DNA of 64,000 nucleotides from the NCBI RefSeq assembly GCF_030704685.1, contig NZ_JAUZDX010000002.1:434001-498000 (forward strand), in the 5' to 3' direction. Positions 56,842-64,000 of the stretch are shown in pieces. Position 1 is the stretch's first letter. The number at the start of each line of letters is the position of its first letter. Both the position numbers and the translations under genes were made by a program. The DNA comes from Acidovorax sp. A1169 (GTDB taxonomy: Bacteria > Pseudomonadota > Gammaproteobacteria > Burkholderiales > Burkholderiaceae_C). The notes below the pieces were generated by a model. The model ran no database searches and was not told the origin of the DNA. It saw only the letters and a program-made list of their open reading frames with translations.

Positions 56842-58200
56842 CTATGCGGCTTTCGCAACCGGCGGCACCCAGCTGCGCAGCTTGCCGGGGTTGAGCAGGC
56901 CCTGCGGGTCAAAGCGCTGCTTGATGCCCACCACCGCAGGGTCCAGGTTGTTCTGCTTGCCATCTTCCACGATGTAAACATGGGGGTTGTTGATCTGCAC
57001 GCCGTTATCGCGGTAGATCTGCATGATCTGGTTCAGCCGCTCTTCGGTGCTGTAGCGGATCAGCTGCAGCCCGCTGCAGTTGAAGGCGCCCTCCTTGGTG
57101 CGCAAGAACTCCAGGTGCATCATCACCTCGCCGCCCAGTGCTTTTTCCAGCGCCTTCACCTGCTCCAGCCGGGTTGCGGGGGTGAAGCCGCTCTGGATGT
57201 AGGTGAGCGATTTGTCCACCTTCAGCGCGTGCAGGGTGGTGTGGTTCCAGGTGTATTCGAGCAGGGTCTTGTGGCTCTTGTCCACTTCGTCGGCGGTCTT
57301 GCGGTAGCTGACGCTGCCGCCGTATTTGGCGGCCATGTCGCGCATGCCGTCTTCGGAGTGCGGGGCCACCAGCAGCATCACCGCATGGCAGCCCTTGGGC
57401 AGGTGCTCGGCCAGGGTGGTGAAGTAGTCGGGAATGGGCGCTGCCAGAAAGCACACCTCTTTTTTCTCCAGCCCCGGTGCGGCGCCGAAGCGGTCGGCAA
57501 ACTCCAGCGCGGAATCGAATTCGGTGAAGGTGACGATGCACTCCGTCCACGCCACGGTGGGGGTCAGCGCCACTTCGAGCTCCAGCACGATGCCGTTGGT
57601 GCCGTAGGTGTGGTGCAGCAGCATGGCCTCGGGGCCGCGCAACTCGATGATCTGGGGCTCGGGCTCCACCGTCATGGCGCGCACGGCCAGCACGTTGCCA
57701 GGCGCGGCCAGCGGGCCGTGGTTGATCGACCCGGCCCCGCCGAAGCCGCCGCCGAACAGCCCGCCCAGCGTGGCGCTGCGGTAGGTGGAGGGCAGCCAGC
57801 GCAGCTCCTGCCCCTGGGGCTTGGCCTGCGCGTCGAACTCCGACAGGCGGATGCCCGCCTGCGCCCGGCCCACGCCGCCGCGCACCCAGCCAAAGGCGTT
57901 GTAGCCCGACAGGTCCAGGATCACCCCGCCATGCAGTGGCGTGCTCTGCCCGTAGTTGCCGGTGCCGCTGCCGCGCACGGTCAGGGGGATCTGCGCCTTG
58001 GCACAGGCCGCCACCACCTGGCGGATCTCGTCCTCGGTGCGCGGGCGCACGGCAATGTCGCCGCGCTTGCCGGCCAGGTCGCGCTTGAGCACGGGGCTGA
58101 ACCAGGCGAAGTCCTGCGACAGGCGGCCCACGCGCAGCGGGTCGGCAATCCAGTCCAGGCCGGGCAGTTGTTCGGGCAGTTGGTGGGCGGTGGTGGTCAT
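56842..58200 (-). CDS. FAD-binding oxidoreductase (FAD_binding_4 type)
   Basis: A 452-residue flavoprotein of the glycolate oxidase/vanillyl-alcohol oxidase group. The FAD-binding part shows AVRPRTEDEIRQVVAACAKA, then VRGSGTGNYGQSTPLHGGV and LGGLFGGGFGGAGSINHG. The C-terminal FAD-oxidase region ends with KQRFDPQGLLNPGKL, the classic GLLNPGK end. It lies 101 bp after the ABC permease gene, within a catabolic operon on the minus strand. It probably oxidises a hydroxy or amine intermediate of an imported nitrogen compound; the substrate is inferred only from context. Confidence 0.9.
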   Translation of the reverse strand: MTTTAHQLPEQLPGLDWIADPLRVGRLSQDFAWFSPVLKRDLAGKRGDIAVRPRTEDEIRQVVAACAKAQIPLTVRGSGTGNYGQSTPLHGGVILDLSGYNAFGWVRGGVGRAQAGIRLSEFDAQAKPQGQELRWLPSTYRSATLGGLFGGGFGGAGSINHGPLAAPGNVLAVRAMTVEPEPQIIELRGPEAMLLHHTYGTNGIVLELEVALTPTVAWTECIVTFTEFDSALEFADRFGAAPGLEKKEVCFLAAPIPDYFTTLAEHLPKGCHAVMLLVAPHSEDGMRDMAAKYGGSVSYRKTADEVDKSHKTLLEYTWNHTTLHALKVDKSLTYIQSGFTPATRLEQVKALEKALGGEVMMHLEFLRTKEGAFNCSGLQLIRYSTEERLNQIMQIYRDNGVQINNPHVYIVEDGKQNNLDPAVVGIKQRFDPQGLLNPGKLRSWVPPVAKAA

Positions 58201-58301
58201 GTCTGTCTCTCCTGTCGGCGCGGCGGGTGGTAGGCAAAGCGCGGCCCCCACCACGCGTGCGCGGTGTCAAAAAATGGATGCAGTCCGAGTGAGTGCTGGG
58301 G

Positions 58302-59207
58302 TTAGTCGTGCGAGTTTTCGCTGGCGTGCCAGCTGCCCAGGGCCACGCGGGTGCCCCAGGCCATCAGCGCGAACAGCGCCACGCCGGTCAGCGATATCAG
58401 CAGCAGCGCGGCGAACATGCGCGGTATGTTGAGCTGAAAGCCGGCCTGCAGAATCTGGTACGCCAAACCCGCGCCCTGGCCGCCGGTGCCGGCCACGAAC
58501 TCGGCCACCACGGCGCCGATCAGGGCCAGCCCGCTGGAGATGCGCAGCCCGCCAAAGAAGTAGGGCATCGCGCTCGGTATGCGCAGGCGCAGCAGGGTCT
58601 GCATGCGCGTGGCGCGGTTGAGCTGGAAGTAGCTTTGCAGGTCGGGCTCCACGCTGCGCAGGCCCAGCGTGGTGTTGCTGATGATGGGGAACAGGGCCAC
58701 GAGCGCGGCGCAGATCACCATCGACGCGGTCGGGTCCTTCACCCAGATGATGATCAGCGGTGCCACGGCCACGATGGGCGTGACCTGCAGCAGCACGGCG
58801 TACGGGAACAGGGCCGTCTCGATGCGCTTGCTCTGCACGAACAGGAACGAGATCAGCACCCCGGCCACGGTGGCCACGCCAAAGGCCAGCACCGTGATCT
58901 TGACGGTGACCCAGAGCGAGCCGCCCAGGGCCGCCCAGTCGGTGAACAGCGTCTTGAGCATGAGCAGGGGCGACGGCACCAGGTACGGCGGCAGCTCCAG
59001 CGCCGTGACCATGCCCTGCCACAGCGCGATGAGCACCAGGCCCACCAGCAGCGGGTAGACCACGCGCTGCACGCGCGGCTGGGCCATGAGGGGAATGCGC
59101 GGCTTGGCGGGCTTGGCTGGGGCTGGTGCGCGCATGGGTGTGCTGCGCTCGGCGGTGGCGGGCGCCGCGATGGGCGCTGCAGGTGCAGTAGGGTAGGGGG
59201 TGCTCAT
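58302..59207 (-). CDS. ABC transporter permease (SsuC/ThiX/TauC type)
   Basis: A 301-residue inner-membrane permease of the BPD_transp_1 family. The first 45 residues are Pro/Ala-rich and cytoplasmic; about six helices follow. The EAA-type loop appears around FQLNRATRMQTLLRLRIPSA, with PYFFGGLRISSGLALIGAVV after it. It overlaps the ATPase gene by 4 nt. Together with the NMT1-type binding protein it forms a pyrimidine-, taurine- or related-compound importer. Confidence 0.93.
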   Translation of the reverse strand: MSTPYPTAPAAPIAAPATAERSTPMRAPAPAKPAKPRIPLMAQPRVQRVVYPLLVGLVLIALWQGMVTALELPPYLVPSPLLMLKTLFTDWAALGGSLWVTVKITVLAFGVATVAGVLISFLFVQSKRIETALFPYAVLLQVTPIVAVAPLIIIWVKDPTASMVICAALVALFPIISNTTLGLRSVEPDLQSYFQLNRATRMQTLLRLRIPSAMPYFFGGLRISSGLALIGAVVAEFVAGTGGQGAGLAYQILQAGFQLNIPRMFAALLLISLTGVALFALMAWGTRVALGSWHASENSHD

Positions 59208-60034
59208 GCTGCGGTCTCCTCGATATCGGCGCTGGCGCGCAGCAGGCTGTCCTGCAACTGCTTGGCGTAGCGGCTGAATTCGGGCGACACCATGAAGTCG
59301 GCCGTGCGTGGGTAGGGTGCGTCGATGGTGAACTGCTCCACCACACGCCCGGGGCGCGCGGCCATCATCACCACGCGGCTAGACAGGAACACCGCTTCGT
59401 GGATCGAGTGGGTCACGAAGATCACCGTGAGTTTTTTCTTGCGCCACAGGTCCAGCAGGTCGGCGTCGAGCTTGTGGCGCGTGATCTCGTCGAGCGCGCC
59501 AAAGGGCTCGTCCATCAGCAGCAGGTCAGGCTGGGTGACCAGCCCACGTGCGATCGATACGCGCATCTGCATGCCGCCCGACAGGGCGCGCGGCAGCGCG
59601 CTGGCAAATTTCGACAGGCCCACCAGGGCCAATGCCTCGGCCACGCGGCCATCGGCCTCCTGGCGGGGCACGCCGGCCAGGTCCAGCGGCAGGCGCACAT
59701 TGGTCTGCACGCTGGCCCAGGGCATGAGCGTGGGCGACTGGAAGACGAAGGCCATCTTCTTGCCGCTTTCGTCGAGCTGGGCCACGGGCTTGTGCCACAG
59801 CTGCAGGCGGCCGTCGGTGGGCTCCAGCAGGCCGGCCACCATCTTCAGCAGCGTGCTCTTGCCGCAGCCCGAGGGGCCGAGCAGGGTGACGAACTCGCCT
59901 TCTTCGATGGTCAGGTCCACCGGCAGCAGGGCCTGCGTGCCGTTGGGGTAGGTCTTCTCGGCCGACAGCACCTGCACGGCGGGCGTGGGGCGGTGGGCCG
60001 TTGTCGGAGGAGTGGTGGGCTCGGCGGAATGCAT
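59204..60034 (-). CDS. ABC transporter ATP-binding protein (SsuB/ThiZ type)
   Basis: A 276-residue ATPase. Walker A is GPSGCGKSTLLKM, the Q-loop is VFQSPTLMPW, the signature reads ALSGGMQMRVSIARGL, Walker B is LLLMDEPFGALDE and the switch His is in FVTHSIHEAVFLS. A 25-residue N-terminal extension (ATGCATTCC start at 60034) precedes the domain. It overlaps the permease gene by 4 nt and follows the binding-protein gene by 74 bp. Confidence 0.94.
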   Translation of the reverse strand: MHSAEPTTPPTTAHRPTPAVQVLSAEKTYPNGTQALLPVDLTIEEGEFVTLLGPSGCGKSTLLKMVAGLLEPTDGRLQLWHKPVAQLDESGKKMAFVFQSPTLMPWASVQTNVRLPLDLAGVPRQEADGRVAEALALVGLSKFASALPRALSGGMQMRVSIARGLVTQPDLLLMDEPFGALDEITRHKLDADLLDLWRKKKLTVIFVTHSIHEAVFLSSRVVMMAARPGRVVEQFTIDAPYPRTADFMVSPEFSRYAKQLQDSLLRASADIEETAA

Positions 60035-60108
60035 GGGATGGCCTTTCGATGGATGCGGCCGGCCCCGCTGCGCGCGGGGCAGGGCCGCTGTTTCAGGGCA
60101 GGGTGGGC

Positions 60109-61113
60109 TTACGGAAGAACCTTGAGGTCCTTGACGAAGCTGGTGCTGTAGGTGTCGGCCAGCTTCACCTTGGCGGGGTCGATCAGCTTGGACTCGACCA
60201 GAAAGTCATAGCTCGCCTTGGCGCGTGCGTCGGTCATGGTGCCGATGCCCATGCTGGCCGCGTCGCCGCCCGTCACCATGCCCATCTCCTTGAGCTTGGC
60301 CACGCTGTAGGTCAGCTGTTCGTCGGTCATGTTGGGGTTGTCCTTCTTGATCAGGGCGTTGCCGGGGGCGGGGTCGGCCAGGTAGCTCTTCCAGCCTTCC
60401 ATCGACGCCTTCACGAACGAGGCCACGGCGGCGCTGCGCTCCTTGAGCGTCTTGTCCATGCAGCTCACGGTGGTGGCGTAGGCGGGGTAGCCCTGGTCGC
60501 TGAACATCAGCGTGTTGGCCTTCACGCCGGCCTTGGCGATGGCGAACGGCTCCGACGTCAGGTAGCCCTGCTGGGCGGTGTTCTTGTCGGCCACGAAGGG
60601 CTGGATGTTGAAGGTGTAGGGCCGCGTCTGCGAATCGGTGAAGCCGTACTTGGCCTTCAGCCAGGGCCAGTAGCCGCGCTGGGCCGACGAGGCGATGAGG
60701 ATGGTCTTGCCCTTGAGGTCCTCGAACTTCTTCACGTCGTCATGCGCGATGAGCACCTGAGGGTCTTTCTGGAACACTGCGGCCACCGTGGTCACGGGCA
60801 CCCCGCCCTCGCGCATCTGGATCATCTGCAGATCGCTCGATCCCATCACGCACTCGGCCTGGCCTGCCGCCATCATCTGCACGATGTTGACCTGCGGGCC
60901 ACCCATCTTGATGCTCACGTCCAGGCCGTACTTTTTGTACAGGCCCGTGGCCACCGCCTGGTAGAAGCCGCCGTGCTCGGCCTGCGCGTACCAGTTGGTC
61001 ATGTAGGTGAACTTTTCCTGCGCGTGCGCAGTGCCCGACATGGTGCCGACGGCACCAACAGCGAGCAGGGCGGCTGCACCAAGTTTGGAAAGGCGGGGGG
61101 CGGTCTTCATCAT
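60109..61113 (-). CDS. ABC transporter substrate-binding protein (NMT1/THI5-like)
   Basis: A 334-residue periplasmic protein. The signal peptide ends GTAHAQ near 32; the mature protein begins EKFTYMTNWYAQAEHGGFYQ, the NMT1/THI5-like start shared with pyrimidine-precursor binders. Further parts are QMMAAGQAECVMGSSDLQM and LKGKTILIASSAQRGYWPWL. Family ligands include hydroxymethylpyrimidines, taurine and related compounds. With an adjacent CodA-like deaminase, a heterocyclic nitrogen compound is the best guess. Confidence 0.92.
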   Translation of the reverse strand: MMKTAPRLSKLGAAALLAVGAVGTMSGTAHAQEKFTYMTNWYAQAEHGGFYQAVATGLYKKYGLDVSIKMGGPQVNIVQMMAAGQAECVMGSSDLQMIQMREGGVPVTTVAAVFQKDPQVLIAHDDVKKFEDLKGKTILIASSAQRGYWPWLKAKYGFTDSQTRPYTFNIQPFVADKNTAQQGYLTSEPFAIAKAGVKANTLMFSDQGYPAYATTVSCMDKTLKERSAAVASFVKASMEGWKSYLADPAPGNALIKKDNPNMTDEQLTYSVAKLKEMGMVTGGDAASMGIGTMTDARAKASYDFLVESKLIDPAKVKLADTYSTSFVKDLKVLP

Positions 61114-61192
61114 GGCAGTACTCCGTTAGGTGGGGAGAAGGGACGAAACAGGTGGCGAAAAGGGGTGTGGGGGTGCGGCTGCGTCGCAGTTT

Positions 61193-62056
61193 TCAGGCCA
61201 GAGCGGTGGAGTTTTCCACATGGCCCGTGTGGTTGGCGCGGCCCCAGGTGGGCTCGGGGCGCGCGGCCCACTGCAGGTGGTGCAGCTCGGTGATGGCGGC
61301 GGCCCAGCTCACGGCCAGCGAATCGAGGATGGCGTGGCCCTGCTCGGCCGTGGCGGGCAGCGGGTCGCCGATGATGCCGCTGGGCCCGAAGTCGCGGGCG
61401 CTCCAGGCACAGGCGGGGCGGCCGTCGGGCGAGAGCAGGGGCGACTCGAACACGGGCGGGTAGTTCACCACCGCGCGCTCCATGTGCACGGTGTCGGGGG
61501 CCAGGGCCAGCATCAGCGCCGTTTCGGCATGGCCGGCGTGCATGGCCAGCTTCTTCTCCTGCTCCGACAGGTACTTGCCGGCCACGTGCGGCACGCGCCA
61601 GGTGAAGCTGGGCACCACGATGAAGTCGCCATGGCGCAGGCGCAGCTCGCGCGCGCACATCTCCATCACCTGCGGTTGGCCGCCGTGGCCGTTGACGAAC
61701 AGCAGCTTGCGAAAGCCCGCGCGGTAGACCGACTCGCCCACCTCGTTCATGGTGGCCAGCAGGGTCTCGCCGGAGAGGGTGATGGTGCCGGGGAAGTGCA
61801 GGTGCTCCTCCGACTTGCCGTAGGTGATGGGCGCCATGGCAAAGGCCGGCACCTCGGCCGGCAGGCGCGCCAGGGCATGGCCCACCACGCCGGCGCTGAT
61901 CACCGTGTCCACCGCGCAGGGCAGGTGCGGGCCGTGCTGCTCGGTGGCGCCCGTGGGCAGCACGATGACGGTGTTCTCCTTGTCCGGCAGGTCGACGATC
62001 TCGGTCCAGCTCAGGTAGGGCAGGTAGCGGTGGGGCGGGTTGTAGCCGTGCAGCAT
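61193..62056 (-). CDS. creatininase family amidohydrolase
   Basis: A 287-residue metal-dependent hydrolase of the creatininase family. The metal-binding block reads VLPTGATEQHGPHLPCAVD (Glu, His, Asp), followed by ITYGKSEEHLHFPGTITLS, LLFVNGHGGQ and AMHAGHAETALML. Members hydrolyse cyclic or linear amides (creatinine, formamides, riboflavin precursors). Its place between a RidA-like protein and an ABC transporter suggests a ring-opening or deamidation step. Start fixed at ATG 62054-62056; the frame upstream is a shadow. Confidence 0.92.
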   Translation of the reverse strand: MLHGYNPPHRYLPYLSWTEIVDLPDKENTVIVLPTGATEQHGPHLPCAVDTVISAGVVGHALARLPAEVPAFAMAPITYGKSEEHLHFPGTITLSGETLLATMNEVGESVYRAGFRKLLFVNGHGGQPQVMEMCARELRLRHGDFIVVPSFTWRVPHVAGKYLSEQEKKLAMHAGHAETALMLALAPDTVHMERAVVNYPPVFESPLLSPDGRPACAWSARDFGPSGIIGDPLPATAEQGHAILDSLAVSWAAAITELHHLQWAARPEPTWGRANHTGHVENSTALA

Positions 62057-62094
62057 GGGTGGGCTTTCGTGAGGAGGGTGTGGGGGGCGATGGG

Positions 62095-62565
62095 TCAGCG
62101 CAGCGGCAGGTACGCCGTGGCTTCCACCTCGATCAGGATGTCGGGCGTGGGCAGCATGCCGCTGACCTCGACCACAGTGGAGGCCGGCGGCTCGCCCGGA
62201 AAGAACAGCTTGCGCACGCGGCTGTACTGGGGAAAGTGGTCCAGGTTCTTGAAGTACTGCACCAGCTTGAACACGTCGGACATCTGGCCGCCCGCGGCCT
62301 CGATGGTCTGGCGGATGCGGTCGAGCACGTACCAGCTCTGCGCGAGGATGGGCCCCTCCTTGGTGTCGCTGCTGAACTCGCCCGTGCGGCCGACCAGCGT
62401 GGCCGCCTCGTCGGGGATGTCGGCATAGCCGCGCACGATGCGGCTGGCGGCCGGGTCCACGGCGATGATGCCGGAGAGGAACACCAGGTCGCCCGCGCGG
62501 CGCCAGGCGGCGTAGCGGGCCAGGGGCTGGGCGATGCCTGGGGTGTTGGGTGCGTTGTCGCTCAT
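62095..62565 (-). CDS. RidA/YjgF family protein
   Basis: A 156-residue member of the RidA/Rut-C-like superfamily of imine/enamine deaminases. It shows AGDLVFLSGIIAVDP, GYADIPDEAATL, SWYVLDRIRQTIEAAGGQMS and the end PDILIEVEATAYLPL with the conserved C-terminal EVEA. RidA-type proteins in catabolic operons release ammonia from reactive intermediates. The start overlaps the amidohydrolase stop (ATGA), so translation is coupled. Confidence 0.92.
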   Translation of the reverse strand: MSDNAPNTPGIAQPLARYAAWRRAGDLVFLSGIIAVDPAASRIVRGYADIPDEAATLVGRTGEFSSDTKEGPILAQSWYVLDRIRQTIEAAGGQMSDVFKLVQYFKNLDHFPQYSRVRKLFFPGEPPASTVVEVSGMLPTPDILIEVEATAYLPLR

Positions 62566-63920
62566 GCAAGGCTCCGTGCAGGGATGGGGGTGGATGGGGC
62601 GGGCGTGGCACCGGCCGCAAGGGCTGGGGTGGTATCCGCCACGTGCCATGCAGCGCTGGCGTGGCCGCTGCTGACGCGACCGTCGCGCAGCACCACGCGG
62701 GGCTGCGTGCGCGAGGGAAAGCCCCAGCGGTCGGCCTGGTTGAAGACGATCAGGTCTGCCGCGCTGCCGGGCTGCAGGGGCAGGGCGTCGGGGCCGCGGC
62801 GCAGCCAGTCTGCACGGCACAGCGCTTCGGACCAGCGGTCGAATGGCGCATCGAGCTGCGCGGCCAGCACGCCGGTGGCCAGGGCCTCCAGCGGGTCGAA
62901 GCTGCCCACGGGGCAGAACGGGTCCTGCACGTTGTCGCTGGCCACCAGCACGGGGATGCCGCGCGCATGCGCCTCCTTCACCAGCGTCAGGCCGCGCTGG
63001 CGCGGCGTGCGGCCGGTGGTAGCGTCCTGCAGCAGCAGGTTGGTGATGGGCAGGGTGACCAGGGTGATGGGGCTTGCCGCCACGGCGTCGAGCGTGGCCA
63101 GGGCTGTCGCCTCGTCCTGCGCGGCCAGGGCGCAGGTGTGGCCACAGACCACGTGGCCTTCGAAGCGCAGCTCCTTGAGCAGCGCGGCGGTGGTGGCCAG
63201 GCCCAGGGCGCCGGGGTGCAGTTCTTCGTCCACATGCAGGTCCACATTCAGGCCGTGCTGCTGCGCGGCCTCGAACAGGTGGCGCAGGGCCTGTGGGTCC
63301 CAGTTGGTCGAATGCACGAAGCCGCCCAGCAGTGCGCCCGGGCCGCTGGCGGCCACGGTGGCGGCCAGCTGCATGGCGGTGGCGCGCTCTGTGTACAGGT
63401 GCAGGGGGATCAGGCCCACGCGCTCCAGCGTGATGCGGCCGGCCCACTCGTGCGCCAGCTCGCGCAGCACGCCCCAGGCCAGGGGCTGGGCCTCGGGCTC
63501 CCACCAGTCGCAATGGGTGCGCACATGCACCGTGCCGGCCTCGTAGGCCCATTGCAGGGCGCGGCTGGCGCGCTGGCGTATGTCGGCCTCGGTCCAGCCC
63601 TGGCGGTCGACCATCATGGCCTCGATGGCGCCCAGCAGCCCGGGCTTGACGGTGCCCATGCGCGGCAGGGTGAAGGCCTTGTCCAGATGGGTGTGGGCAT
63701 CTACCAGGCCGGGCAGCACCAATGCGCCGGCCAGGTCCCAGGTGGTGCCGGCGGGCAGGGTGCGCGCGGGGTCGTGCGGCACCATGGCCTGGATGCGGCC
63801 CTGGGCCAGGTGCAGGTCGGCCAGGGCGGGCTGGCCGGCGCTGGTGGGCCAGGTGCGGGGCAGCAGCCAGAGAGGCAGGCGGGCGTTCAGGATGTGGTCG
63901 GGGGCGTTGGAGGCGTGCAT
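62562..63920 (-). CDS. amidohydrolase, cytosine deaminase (CodA)-like
   Basis: A 452-residue TIM-barrel amidohydrolase. Metal and catalytic motifs resemble cytosine deaminase: LVDAHTHLDKAFT, TVHVRTHCDWW, VDLHVDEELHP, VVCGHTCALA and VLVASDNVQDPFCPVGS (the SDNxxDP block of CodA). It should deaminate or hydrolyse a cyclic nitrogen compound. The GGGGGA ribosome-binding site supports ATG at 63918-63920; the in-frame ATG at 63938 would lie inside the preceding gene's end. It is the second visible gene of the operon and overlaps the RidA gene by 4 nt. Confidence 0.9.
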   Translation of the reverse strand: MHASNAPDHILNARLPLWLLPRTWPTSAGQPALADLHLAQGRIQAMVPHDPARTLPAGTTWDLAGALVLPGLVDAHTHLDKAFTLPRMGTVKPGLLGAIEAMMVDRQGWTEADIRQRASRALQWAYEAGTVHVRTHCDWWEPEAQPLAWGVLRELAHEWAGRITLERVGLIPLHLYTERATAMQLAATVAASGPGALLGGFVHSTNWDPQALRHLFEAAQQHGLNVDLHVDEELHPGALGLATTAALLKELRFEGHVVCGHTCALAAQDEATALATLDAVAASPITLVTLPITNLLLQDATTGRTPRQRGLTLVKEAHARGIPVLVASDNVQDPFCPVGSFDPLEALATGVLAAQLDAPFDRWSEALCRADWLRRGPDALPLQPGSAADLIVFNQADRWGFPSRTQPRVVLRDGRVSSGHASAAWHVADTTPALAAGATPAPSTPIPARSLA

Positions 63921-63930
63921 GCTGTCCCCC

Positions 63931-64000
63931 TTATGCAAAGCGCGCCATGGCCTGGCCTACACGGGCCTTGAAGGCCTCCAGCCGCCGCGGCGTGGCCACG
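63931..64000 (-). CDS. C-terminal end of an unidentified gene (runs off window)
   Basis: The last 23 codons of a minus-strand gene are present: VATPRRLEAFKARVGQAMAR, then FA and TAA at 63931-63933. The stop is 10 nt before the CodA-like start, so it belongs to the same operon. Too short to assign. Confidence 0.6.
   Translation of the reverse strand, partial: VATPRRLEAFKARVGQAMARFA

Overview
The window is high-GC, densely coded DNA that looks like Burkholderiales, most likely Comamonadaceae (Acidovorax/Diaphorobacter-like). The reasons are a urease plus urea-ABC (urt) gene set, a Bug/TctC-type binding protein next to a porin, several c-di-GMP enzymes, and typical beta-proteobacterial household genes. 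Nothing was searched against a database; assignments rest on motifs, lengths and gene order.

Layout. 1-1439 (minus): start of ureC, then ureB, a HupE/UreJ membrane protein and ureA. 1701-6304 (plus): a nucleobase/allantoin-type NCS1 permease fused to a hybrid histidine kinase, with its LuxR-type response regulator. 6301-17570: a small gene killed by a nonsense codon, a FeeM-like N-acyl synthase, two GGDEF proteins, and several regulators, glutathione transferases and conserved unknowns. 17567-20324: a two-gene molybdenum hydroxylase. 21885-28395: urtABCDE, the urea uptake operon, with a roughly 770-bp imperfect inverted repeat between urtD and urtE. 28414-33465: a LysR/porin/Bug/CocE-esterase cluster. 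33484-41316: household genes ending in an AlaC-type aminotransferase.

41317-55872 is an accessory island with visibly different base composition and several gene remnants. It holds a complete RADAR anti-phage operon (rdrA, rdrB), a ureD remnant, an M14-like peptidase, a tryptophanase remnant, and a striking module. The module encodes a 1183-residue protein that joins a subtilisin domain to an HExxH...E metalloprotease domain, followed by a ComEC-like MBL-fold hydrolase; a divergent pair of small ORFs (29 and 88 codons, the second with one membrane helix) lies upstream. This protease/MBL module is the best candidate for an undescribed system and could be a second defence locus next to RADAR.

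55932-64000 (minus): a nitrogen-compound catabolic operon running CodA-like amidohydrolase, RidA, creatininase-like amidohydrolase, a three-gene ABC transporter, an FAD oxidoreductase, then intact ureD. ureD and ureA point the same way and would be adjacent if the 54.5 kb between them were absent. The urease cluster therefore appears to have been split, with the urea transporter now inside the intervening segment. Urea uptake (urt), urea release by the catabolic operon, and urease together form the functional theme of the window.
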